Part shown: piece after piece, positions 22,311-29,061 of the stretch
How the letters are laid out: each line of letters begins with the position of its first letter
How positions within the stretch are numbered: position 1 is the stretch's first letter
Virus record (IMG/VR): IMGVR_UViG_3300035698_002062
Coordinates: 1 to 29,061 of that record
Source of the DNA: a virus
Reading direction: 5' to 3' (one strand)
DNA length: 29,061 nt
Program-made: the position numbers and the translations under genes
Notes under the pieces: model-generated
Told to the model about the DNA's origin: nothing
The model's database searches: none
Seen by the model: only the letters and a program-made list of their open reading frames with translations

Positions 22311-23230
22311 GCGATAAAGAAATAGTACCAGCTAAGAAAGAAACTACTGGAGTTTTGTTGGTAGCCGTTAATCATCCGTATTACGGAAATTATGCTTTCC
22401 AATTAGCCTTGAGCTTAAAAACTACCTCACCTAAATTAAAAATAACAATAGCTCACGATGGGGCTGGCATCTCTCACTTAGGGAAGGATAAGCTTAATAT
22501 ATTTGATTCAGTTGTTAAAATAGCTCCTAAGTTACTGGAGGTAAATGGAAGGAGAGAGCTGCTGAGGTTTAAAGCATATTTATATGAATTAAGTCCTTAC
22601 GATAACACTTTGTACTTGGATGCTGATATTCTATGGAGTCCGAAAAGGTCTGTGGAGGACTTCTTAAAAACTATCCCAAAGAAGGTGGATTTTACCATGC
22701 AAAATAGAGGTGCTATCTCAATAAAAGCAGAAGATAAATTACTTAATACTAATTTCAGTATATGGGTAAACACAAAGGAACTGAAAGAGGCTTATGGCTT
22801 CAAGAAGGGTAAATTATTCAACTTAAGCTCTGAGCTTATATTCTTTAGGAAAACTGAGAAGAATAAGGCTTTTTTCAAGCAAGTGAAAATAAATTACTCA
22901 TCCATAAAAGTTAAGCACGTAGATTTTAGTGGTGGTATTCCAGATGAATTACCATTCGCAATAACTATGATTGAGACTGATACGTATCCGCATATTACTG
23001 GATGGAGGCCGATATACTGGGAAGCCTTCGATAAACAACGATTATTACTTAAGCCGAAAGACTTATATACAAATTATTGGGCTGTTAGTTTTGGTGGAAA
23101 CTTCCAAGAGCCTATGATTAAGAAATTCCACAACAATTTGGCACAATACTACTGTAACAAGTACTCAGTGCAATATACTTTCCCTCTTAAAGATAAAAGA
23201 AGCTTTATTACTGAGAGACATACCATCTAA
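22307..23230 (+). CDS. Glycosyltransferase-like protein 4 (GT8-like)
   Basis: A 307-residue protein. GVLLVAVNHPYYGNYAFQLA (15-34) is a donor-binding strand, RRELLRFKAYLYELSPYDNTLYLDADILW (82-110) carries the GT8-type DxD (D105-A-D107), and later segments LSSELIFFRKTEK and the Trp/aromatic-rich IETDTYPHITGWRPIYWEAF are acceptor-side-like. It would be a nucleotide-sugar transferase. Last gene of the cassette, 12 bases before the portal gene, so it is probably transcribed with virion genes. Confidence 0.72.
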   Translation: MSDKEIVPAKKETTGVLLVAVNHPYYGNYAFQLALSLKTTSPKLKITIAHDGAGISHLGKDKLNIFDSVVKIAPKLLEVNGRRELLRFKAYLYELSPYDNTLYLDADILWSPKRSVEDFLKTIPKKVDFTMQNRGAISIKAEDKLLNTNFSIWVNTKELKEAYGFKKGKLFNLSSELIFFRKTEKNKAFFKQVKINYSSIKVKHVDFSGGIPDELPFAITMIETDTYPHITGWRPIYWEAFDKQRLLLKPKDLYTNYWAVSFGGNFQEPMIKKFHNNLAQYYCNKYSVQYTFPLKDKRSFITERHTI

Positions 23231-23242
23231 AAAGATTGCCAA

Positions 23243-25027
23243 ATGATTACAGTTAACAAAAGTTTTGTTGATTCTTACTTTAAAGAAGCAGCTCGTCACG
23301 TATTCTTCAAGGATGCGATTAGAATACAAAAGCACCTATCATTTCATATAGATGGATATGAGCATAAACCCTCTGGAGAGATTGGGGAAGAGAATCCCTT
23401 TTTTAATATCCTTATTGGAGAAAGAAGGCCTAATGAAAACCCAGAGATATTAGAATATCGTAAGAAAATATATCTAAACAAAACAACTCAGCCTTGTTTC
23501 AAAGTAATTAATTCTCTAAAGAAGATTGTTAAATCTCAAGATTGGAAGATTGATTATGATAAAGCCGAAGTACCAAGTGTTACTAAATCTGAAAGTTTTG
23601 AAGCATATTGCGAGAAGAATTACCCAGTATTCGGGTCAGTTGAAAACTGGATATATACTTATGCTCTGCAATACATCTTGACTGACCCAAATAGCTTAAT
23701 CTATGTTGAACCAACTGAATGGGATATCCCAGCTGGAGAGAAGTGGAAGCCAGTAGCAAAGTTTGTTGATTCGGATAAGGTTTTTGATTATAAGGAAGGG
23801 GAATACGCAGTATTTGAGACTGATAGAATGGAAATTATTGTAGTTAAAGGCGTTAAGTATGAAAGGCCAATTAACTGTGTAATGACTAAAGAAGCTATCA
23901 TTGATTTGATACCTACTGATTTAGAAATGAACTTTAGAATTGAGGTTAAATATCAACACGCCTTTAACAAATTGTTCTGTTTTAAGTCTGGAGGCCTATA
24001 CAAGAAATATAAGCAAGGGAAAGCATTATATGTATCTTTCATTAATCCTATGATTAGTGGGCTGGATGCTGTAGCTCGAGAGGTATCTGATTTAGATGCT
24101 GAGGTTGTGCAACATATTTACTCTACAATGTGGTATATTGCTGGTAATGATTGCGGAGCTTGTAAAGGTACTGGAAGAATGAACCGTTACGGAGATGATG
24201 TAGCGTGTCCTAAATGCGAAGGTAATGGGAGGTTATTAAAATCTCCTTACAAGGATATAGTTATCAAGCCAAAAACTGGAGATAGCAACACACCTACACC
24301 ACCAGCTGGTTATGTACAAAAGCAAACTGAAATAGTTAAATTACAAGACGATAGAATAGCTAATCATATTCACGATGCACTTGGTTCTATCAATATGGAG
24401 TTTTTAGGCCAAACGCCTTTAAATCAATCTGGAACTGCAAAAGAGGTAGATAGAGATGAACTGAATAATTACGTCTATGGAATAGCTTATCACTTGGTTA
24501 AAAATGTAATGTTACCAATCTACAAAATGATTGCTGATTTACGTTATGGGGTGTTAGTGCCTTCCCAAGAGGTTAGGGATAGTATGATACCTTCAATTAA
24601 TGTACCAGAGAAGTTTGATTTACTTTCTACAAACTCATTGGTTGATAATTATAAGAAAGCAAAAGAATCTAATCTTGACCAGAATATTATAAGCGAAGTT
24701 GAGAACGATATTATTAATAAGATATTTAGTAATGAGCCAGATACTCGACATAAGTTAATGCTGATTAAGAAGCTTGACCCATTAAAAGGATTATCTATGG
24801 AAGATAAATCGACTATGTTATTGGTTAATGCTATCACAAAAGAGGATTTAGTTGTTTCTAATTACATCTCTCAATTTGTTTCTGAGGCTATCGAGCAAGA
24901 TGAATCTTTCTATATGAAAGAAACTAAAGCACAAAAGGAAGTGGTTTACAAATTAGCTAAGGAAAAAGGATTAGAGGATATTACTCCAGTTCCACCAAAA
25001 GCTCCAGATGTAATAGTTGAAGAATAA
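23243..25027 (+). CDS. Portal protein with DnaJ-type Cys cluster
   Basis: A 594-residue protein. N-terminal half has FNILIGERRPNENPEILEYRKKIYLNKT and FKVINSLKKIVKS, typical of portal-like entry regions; the middle contains DLDAEVVQHIYSTMWYIAG, and the C-terminal half has LNQSGTAKEVDRDELNNYVY and a long helical stem. Identification is by size, this pattern and its place before the minor head protein. Residues 304-325 hold CGACKGTGRM...CPKCEGNG (C304, C307, C322, C325), the two CxxCxGxG halves of a DnaJ zinc domain. It would form the prohead ring through which terminase pumps DNA. Confidence 0.8.
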   Translation: MITVNKSFVDSYFKEAARHVFFKDAIRIQKHLSFHIDGYEHKPSGEIGEENPFFNILIGERRPNENPEILEYRKKIYLNKTTQPCFKVINSLKKIVKSQDWKIDYDKAEVPSVTKSESFEAYCEKNYPVFGSVENWIYTYALQYILTDPNSLIYVEPTEWDIPAGEKWKPVAKFVDSDKVFDYKEGEYAVFETDRMEIIVVKGVKYERPINCVMTKEAIIDLIPTDLEMNFRIEVKYQHAFNKLFCFKSGGLYKKYKQGKALYVSFINPMISGLDAVAREVSDLDAEVVQHIYSTMWYIAGNDCGACKGTGRMNRYGDDVACPKCEGNGRLLKSPYKDIVIKPKTGDSNTPTPPAGYVQKQTEIVKLQDDRIANHIHDALGSINMEFLGQTPLNQSGTAKEVDRDELNNYVYGIAYHLVKNVMLPIYKMIADLRYGVLVPSQEVRDSMIPSINVPEKFDLLSTNSLVDNYKKAKESNLDQNIISEVENDIINKIFSNEPDTRHKLMLIKKLDPLKGLSMEDKSTMLLVNAITKEDLVVSNYISQFVSEAIEQDESFYMKETKAQKEVVYKLAKEKGLEDITPVPPKAPDVIVEE

Positions 25028-25914
25028 TGGCTAAAATAGATGCGAATATAGGAGTTATTCATAAGGCTCTATCTCAATTTGAGAAAGGAACTAATATAGT
25101 TCAAGGAAAGGCGTTCGATAACATTATGGGTTCGATGGCAGACTTGAAATATACGGCCTCGGGAACTTTAAGACCTACATCTGCTAATCTGAGAGCATTA
25201 GGAACTGTTAAGGGTAATTTAGGCTCGTTTCTTCAAGCAAATAATCAGCACGTTACGGACTTTGTTGGTAATTATGATGAGCTGGAAAGGATTAATAAGG
25301 AATATTACTCATCTATTTCTAATGATTTTGGTAAAGCCTCAGGATTAGAAGTTATCAAGGAAGCAAGTAAACAAAATTTAATTACTGGTTTAGGAGCTGG
25401 AGGAGTAAATGGTACGGTTACGGCTGGTGTCTTAAACATTTTATATGATGGGATGCAAGGTGGTTTAAACCGTAATGATATGATTAGTCAAATCAGAGCT
25501 TATATGCTTGGTGATAAAGACACTCACGGCCATCTTTTAAGGTACTCTAAGCAACTTGCTGATGATTCCATCGATCAGTATGATAGAGCAATAGATAAGT
25601 CTGTTACGGATAGCTTAGGCTTTGAGTGGTATCAATATACTGGTGGCCTAATAGATACATCAAGACCTTTCTGTGTTGGATTAACTCATCAAAGATGGAT
25701 ACATAGGTCGGAATTTGATAAAGCAGCTAAAGGTATTCTACGTACTGAGACAGTTTCACGTACTGGGATGATTAAGGGTACTAACGGCTCTAATCTACAA
25801 TTATATGCTGGTGGCTATCAATGTGGCCATAAGTTCAGAGGGGTTACTTCAAACTCTGTACCGAAAGCTGTTAGAGATATGGTGCTGGGTGATAAGGAGG
25901 AAGATGATGATTAA
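25027..25914 (+). CDS. Minor head / head morphogenesis protein (Mu gpF-like)
   Basis: A 295-residue protein overlapping the portal stop by one base. Residues 180-280 contain QYTGGLIDTSRPFCVGLTHQRW (about 203-224), HRSEFDKAA and LYAGGYQCGHKFRGV (about 258-272), the D..TRPFC...GY.C.H pattern of the Mu F / SPP1 gp7 head-morphogenesis family. These associate with the portal and are injected or assist prohead assembly. The N-terminal half is helical. The stop at 25912 is followed by about 300 bases with no gene. Confidence 0.82.
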   Translation: MAKIDANIGVIHKALSQFEKGTNIVQGKAFDNIMGSMADLKYTASGTLRPTSANLRALGTVKGNLGSFLQANNQHVTDFVGNYDELERINKEYYSSISNDFGKASGLEVIKEASKQNLITGLGAGGVNGTVTAGVLNILYDGMQGGLNRNDMISQIRAYMLGDKDTHGHLLRYSKQLADDSIDQYDRAIDKSVTDSLGFEWYQYTGGLIDTSRPFCVGLTHQRWIHRSEFDKAAKGILRTETVSRTGMIKGTNGSNLQLYAGGYQCGHKFRGVTSNSVPKAVRDMVLGDKEEDDD

Positions 25915-26213
25915 TATACTGATTTAAAAAAGTATCGTAAAGATAATTTCACGTGTTTTTATTCAGTAAAAAGCCATTCGCAATTTATTGTTCTGTTTTA
26001 ACCGTTATGTCCTAAAAGGGGAAACGCCAAATTAAATTCTGCGTTTTGAAAAACAGCTTAAAACCCACCTTAAGGCGTATTCGAAACTATATTCTGTTTT
26101 TATTAGAAAAAGATGAGTTGACAAAACTATATTCTGTACTGGTAAAACATTATATTTGCATATATTAAAAAAGAAATACTACTTTTGGAGTATAAACAAT
26201 CTTAAAAATTATT
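25915..26213 (+). promoter_or_regulatory. Non-coding regulatory region before capsid genes
   Basis: About 300 bases with no credible ORF. AAACTATATTCTGT occurs twice, at 26084-26097 and 26124-26137, exactly 40 bases apart; TTCTG also occurs at 25991-25995 and 26037-26041. TATATTTG at 26151-26158 is a -7 box 55 bases before the ATG at 26214; the nearest TTG (26118-26120) is 30 bases upstream, as at the early promoter 847. ATACT...AGTAT (26177-26193 region) can form a small hairpin in the leader. The pseudoknot candidate D lies at 26021-26101. Probably the promoter that boosts capsid-gene expression. Confidence 0.55.
26021..26101 (+). other. Pseudoknot candidate, copy D (tentative)
   Basis: GAAACGCC (26021-26028) pairs with GGCGT-A-TTC (26074-26082; 8 pairs, one bulged A). 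AAAAACAG (26049-26056) pairs with CTGTTTTT (26094-26101). The strands interlock in the same order as copies A-C and the first loop is also 20 bases, but no T run follows the second stem and no -7 box stands in the equivalent place. Confidence 0.3.
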
Positions 26214-26597
26214 ATGGCGAAGGTGAAAATTATTATGAATGGAGGAAAAGTTACTGAAATTCCAGAAGGTAATTTAGAGAATTTTAAGAGATTAAATGGA
26301 GCTTCAATTGAGCAAATTGTAAGAGAGAATCAATCTTATGGTGAAATTTTAGCTGAGCTGGAGGATGAAGAAATTATCCAAGATGCTGTTGAAGTTACAG
26401 ATGAAGAAACTACAGTTAAGCAAATAACTGATAAAACTCCAGATGCAACAATCAGAGAATCTGAGTTATTAAATTCAGATTTAGATGTCCTTGTTATGTT
26501 AGGAAATGAGATTGCAGAAAAGAAAGGTGATGATAAGTTCACGAGAAGAAATAGTAAAAATACGTTAGCTGGTTATATTATGGCTAACGATAAATAA
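26214..26597 (+). CDS. Acidic head-region protein of unknown function
   Basis: A 127-residue acidic protein, first gene after the capsid promoter region. Residues 1-50 may be a small alpha/beta unit (KVKIIMNGGKVTEIPEGNL); residues 55-90 are acidic and Thr-rich and probably disordered; the end (FTRRNSKNTLAGYIM) is basic. Position before scaffold and capsid genes suggests a head accessory or assembly protein. No family recognised. Confidence 0.65.
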   Translation: MAKVKIIMNGGKVTEIPEGNLENFKRLNGASIEQIVRENQSYGEILAELEDEEIIQDAVEVTDEETTVKQITDKTPDATIRESELLNSDLDVLVMLGNEIAEKKGDDKFTRRNSKNTLAGYIMANDK

Positions 26598-26618
26598 GTA
26601 ACCAATTAACTTTTATAT

Positions 26619-27485
26619 ATGTCTCAATTAGGAGAATTAATCAACAAATTAGCTGGTCAATCTGGAATGGATGCGACAGACGAAGGTTTAGTAGCCTTAT
26701 TAAGTAATGCAGCAGTTAGCAGTTTTGAAGTGCCAGATACTATCTCGAATAGTATTCTGAATAACCTCTTAACCGTTGATAGTGCAAAAAATAACCCTAA
26801 GTTAAAATCTCACTTTTATGCGTTAGCGTATAATGGTTTAGATACTGAGCTTAACGGTTTAATGGGAGAATTAGGAATTGATGAAACTCTTAGAGCTGAA
26901 TTAATGACCGAAACTTCAAGTACAAAAAGAGCCAGTCTATTAACCAAAAAGGTTAAGGAATTAGAAATAGCGAAAGCTGGATCTTCAACTGGAGACAAGG
27001 ATAAATACGCTGAACAGATTACTGCCTTAAATGAGCAAGTACTATTAGCTAAAGCCCAAGTTGATACAGTTACAACCGATTTAACTGCAAAGTTTCAAGG
27101 GGAAAAGAAGAATATGTTATTGCAAAATGTTTTAAGCGGTTATGATTACGCTATGCCAATTTCAAAAGAGGCGAACGTAATGACTGCTATGAATTTGCTC
27201 CAAATGGAGTTAAATCAAAAGGGTTTGACAGTTAATGTAACTGCGGACAATAGCTTATCTCTTATTAATGCTGAGGGGCAAGAACACTTCGAACAAAATG
27301 CGAAAGTTGATGTTAAAAGGTTCACCGATGCAGTTTTAGGACAACACAAATTGTTACAAGCAACACCAACAGCTGGAGGAACACCACCAGTTGTATTACC
27401 GAGTGGAGGAACACCTCCAGTAGTTAATACTGGAAATAGTTCTTTTGCACAAGAGGCGATTGATGCTGCTAAGCAATTTGATTAA
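26619..27485 (+). CDS. Scaffold-like capsid assembly protein
   Basis: A 288-residue protein right before the capsid gene. Residues 1-100 are helical; 105-175 are a coiled coil rich in Glu, Lys, Gln (KKVKELEIAK, ITALNEQVLLAKAQVD); the final 40 residues hold two near-copies of GGTPPVV as a flexible linker, then a short C-terminal helix (SSFAQEAIDAAKQFD). A long helical rod with a short C-terminal helix is usual for scaffolds, whose end binds the capsid protein. Role inferred. Confidence 0.7.
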   Translation: MSQLGELINKLAGQSGMDATDEGLVALLSNAAVSSFEVPDTISNSILNNLLTVDSAKNNPKLKSHFYALAYNGLDTELNGLMGELGIDETLRAELMTETSSTKRASLLTKKVKELEIAKAGSSTGDKDKYAEQITALNEQVLLAKAQVDTVTTDLTAKFQGEKKNMLLQNVLSGYDYAMPISKEANVMTAMNLLQMELNQKGLTVNVTADNSLSLINAEGQEHFEQNAKVDVKRFTDAVLGQHKLLQATPTAGGTPPVVLPSGGTPPVVNTGNSSFAQEAIDAAKQFD

Positions 27486-27504
27486 TTTTTAATACGATAA
27501 AACG

Positions 27505-28620
27505 ATGAATGGAATAGCACCATATTTATTGAACCACATATCTCAGATAGCTGGTCAATCAACACCACAGTACAAAATGGAAGTACCTGGTTTTTTAAAC
27601 TTATTAATGTCTCAGTCTAAGCCTGAGAGTGTACAGTTAGGAATGGCTAACGGACACAAAAAAACTGTACGTGTAAAAGCGAAGCAGAGAGCTACTAAAG
27701 GAATGACAGACACAAGTAAATCTTGTGATAATGTTTTAGTTCCTTCTTATCAAGAAACAGAAGTGACGTTAGACGTAACACGTCAAATCGCAATTCATAT
27801 TCCAGATGAGACTGTAGCAAGTTATGAGGCAGCTGCTTCTACATCTGTAGCTTTAGGGCAACCAGCTACACCAATTATGAATGAATTTTTGGAAAACATC
27901 TTAACTCATACTTCTGCAATTATGGAAGCCGTGAATGATGATTTATTGACTTTAGCCTCTGCGAAAGTAGGTGTAAATAGAGTATCTGGAGATGCTTTAG
28001 CTCAAGCAGTAAACTTCAATAAAGATGGTTCTATCAATCCATTGAATGATGGACTTACTAAGATATTATCTGATTATAAGATAAACGGTGGTAAAGGTAG
28101 ACCTCAAGTAATAGGAGCTGGTAATTTCTTAAACTTTATGTTACAGAAACAAGCTAATGCTGTTACAACTAACCAATCTGGATTAGACGTTATGAAGTTG
28201 GCTAACTTAGATTATTATTTTGACCAAGAAATGGAAGATACTTTTGGTAACAACGAAATAATGGTATATGAGCCAAACGCTGTACAATTAGTTGAATATA
28301 TGGAATATACTGGATTTAAAGCAGGTGTAAAACCAGGAGGTTCTACATTCGGAGTAATGGTTTTACCAGCTGTTATCAACGGTGAGATTAAGCCAGTTAA
28401 ATTAGACTTCCAATTAAAGTACAACGATTGTGCAAGTGAATTTACAGATGCTTATTACGGAACTTCAATGACTTTGGATAAAGGTTATAACTTAATCCTT
28501 TCTAAACAATGTGGTCTTTGGACTATCCCAGATAACTCTTACAGAGGTACTGATGTCTTGGCTGGTAACAGAGGGTCATACAGATACAATGTATCTAATG
28601 ATTGTGAGACTTGTTCATAG
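27505..28620 (+). CDS. Major capsid protein (probable)
   Basis: A 371-residue protein, by size and position the major capsid protein: it follows a scaffold-like gene, has its own strong terminator and balanced beta/alpha content. Its N-terminal 45 residues are helical (PYLLNHISQIAG), then a MANGHKKTVRVKAKQRATKG basic beta segment, a long helix-rich middle (TPIMNEFLENILTHTSAIMEA) and a beta C-terminus with several Cys (CGLW, CETC end). I do not recognise conserved HK97 motifs by eye, so the fold is unproven. Confidence 0.78.
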   Translation: MNGIAPYLLNHISQIAGQSTPQYKMEVPGFLNLLMSQSKPESVQLGMANGHKKTVRVKAKQRATKGMTDTSKSCDNVLVPSYQETEVTLDVTRQIAIHIPDETVASYEAAASTSVALGQPATPIMNEFLENILTHTSAIMEAVNDDLLTLASAKVGVNRVSGDALAQAVNFNKDGSINPLNDGLTKILSDYKINGGKGRPQVIGAGNFLNFMLQKQANAVTTNQSGLDVMKLANLDYYFDQEMEDTFGNNEIMVYEPNAVQLVEYMEYTGFKAGVKPGGSTFGVMVLPAVINGEIKPVKLDFQLKYNDCASEFTDAYYGTSMTLDKGYNLILSKQCGLWTIPDNSYRGTDVLAGNRGSYRYNVSNDCETCS

Positions 28621-28650
28621 TATGTTAGAAAAGTAATTTAACACTCTTAA

Positions 28651-28681
28651 ACCTCCTTATTTCGGTAAGGAGGTTTTTTTT
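28651..28681 (+). terminator. Strong intrinsic terminator after the capsid gene
   Basis: AACCTCCTTA pairs with TAAGGAGGTT around a TTTCG-containing loop, followed by eight T. Perfect, stable stem 30 bases past the capsid stop. It would stop most transcripts here, favouring high capsid expression from the upstream promoter. Confidence 0.92.
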
Positions 28682-28683
28682 GT

Positions 28684-28709
28684 CCTATTGGCGTAGCTAT
28701 GCTTATAGG
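28684..28709 (+). repeat. Short palindrome after the capsid terminator
   Basis: CCTAT (28684-28688) and ATAGG (28705-28709) flank GCGTAGCTATGC, itself nearly palindromic, giving a two-part hairpin with small internal loops. No T run follows, so it is not a terminator; it may be a binding site or a 3'-end remnant. Confidence 0.35.
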
Positions 28710-28808
28710 GATAATCTATTCTTCTACTCCTACACTTTTCCAATGAACTTATTAATAATAGTAATACTTATACGTTAATTTCTAAATAAATATCTGATTA
28801 TTAGAAAG

Positions 28809-28851
28809 TAAGTTCTCTAATTGATTAAATTTGGTTAAAAATTAGAACTTA
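28809..28851 (+). promoter_or_regulatory. Promoter-like box inside an inverted repeat
   Basis: TAAATTTG (28826-28833) matches TAnnTTTG 18 bases before the ATG at 28851. It is enclosed by TAAGTTCTCTAATT (28809-28822) and AATTAGAACTTA (28840-28851), complementary except for two bulged bases, whose right arm includes the first base of the ATG. A regulated start for the following gene is plausible; no TTG is well placed upstream. Confidence 0.4.
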
Positions 28852-29061
28852 TGATAACAAATTGTTTATTAGATTGGATTGGGCTTCAAGGATGCTCTCC
28901 AACTACACCACCAAGCGGAGTTTACTTAAATGATTTAGCTGGAATTGACCTAAAGAAAGTCGATAATTTAGCTAATGAAGAACAACAAAATTACGTAGGA
29001 GTATGGGCTGTTATCCAAAAAAGGGCTTTACGTAAGTTTCAAGTTGATATTAAAAATGCCT
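28851..29061 (+). CDS. Start of a further head/neck-region protein (partial)
   Basis: ATG at 28851 (MITNCLLDWIGLQGCSPTTP start) open to the window edge, 70 codons so far. A C.....IGLQGC start followed by a proline-rich stretch and EEQQNYVGVWAVIQKRALRKF resembles small proteins that follow capsid genes in Bacteroidetes phages, often near the neck. The end is outside the window; function unknown. Confidence 0.6.
   Translation, partial: MITNCLLDWIGLQGCSPTTPPSGVYLNDLAGIDLKKVDNLANEEQQNYVGVWAVIQKRALRKFQVDIKNA

Noticed and set aside
22496-22512. TATATTTG inside the GT8-like gene as an internal promoter
   Set aside because: Within coding sequence, no gene starts nearby, and the octamer is expected by chance in AT-rich DNA.

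Overview
The window is one arm of a tailed dsDNA bacteriophage (or active prophage) of a Bacteroidetes host, most likely a flavobacterium. The DNA is AT-rich, every convincing gene lies on the + strand, the promoter-like sites are of the Bacteroidetes TTG...TAnnTTTG type, and early genes start after A-rich leaders instead of Shine-Dalgarno sites. The proteins (DUF3127-like OB-fold protein, DUF3987 primase-helicase, short proteins typical of flavobacterial phages) agree. No integrase, repressor or tRNA gene is visible. A long-tailed (siphovirus-like) particle is inferred from a tape-measure gene preceded by a tail chaperone with a -1 frameshift; no sheath gene is seen.

Layout: (1) 117-678, two overlapping small membrane/secreted genes with a spanin-like arrangement. 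(2) 847-3497, a promoter with a palindromic operator candidate, then a recombination operon: small ORFs, a YqaJ-type exonuclease, a DnaA-domain-IV-like protein and a DUF3127 OB-fold protein, closed by an intrinsic terminator. (3) 3613-3830, a non-coding, repeat-rich stretch that is the best replication-origin candidate, followed by a promoter and a pseudoknotted leader RNA. (4) 3935-9218, primase-helicase, superfamily II helicase, VRR-NUC nuclease and small proteins. (5) From about 9219 base composition and codon choice change (more G+C, more AGG arginine, several TTG starts): a truncated P-loop-kinase-like gene, then small and large terminase. (6) 11503-19755, tail chaperone with frameshift, tape measure, tail/baseplate proteins and an adhesin-like fibre protein. 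(7) 19755-23230, a tightly packed cassette of four glycosyltransferase-like proteins and one FkbM-type methyltransferase. (8) 23243-28620, portal, minor head protein, a non-coding promoter region, an acidic protein, a scaffold-like protein and the probable major capsid protein, then a strong terminator. (9) 28851 to the end, the start of a further virion gene.

How it fits together: groups 2-4 would copy and recombine the genome, terminase packages it through the portal, and the late genes build the particle. The sugar-transferase cassette sits inside the virion operon and probably modifies virion proteins or the cell surface late in infection.

The two most notable signals are (a) a U_UUU_UUA slippery site at 12915-12921, immediately after a stop codon of the -1 frame, whose -1 frame runs exactly to the tape-measure start, and (b) a family of H-type pseudoknots (3841-3919 and 8136-8206 strong; 11384-11457 and 26021-26101 weaker) that interlock with terminator-like hairpins. 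The two best copies have outer stems of unrelated sequence that both pair perfectly, which suggests a conserved attenuator, small RNA or cis-acting antitermination RNA. I know of no description of it, but could not search.
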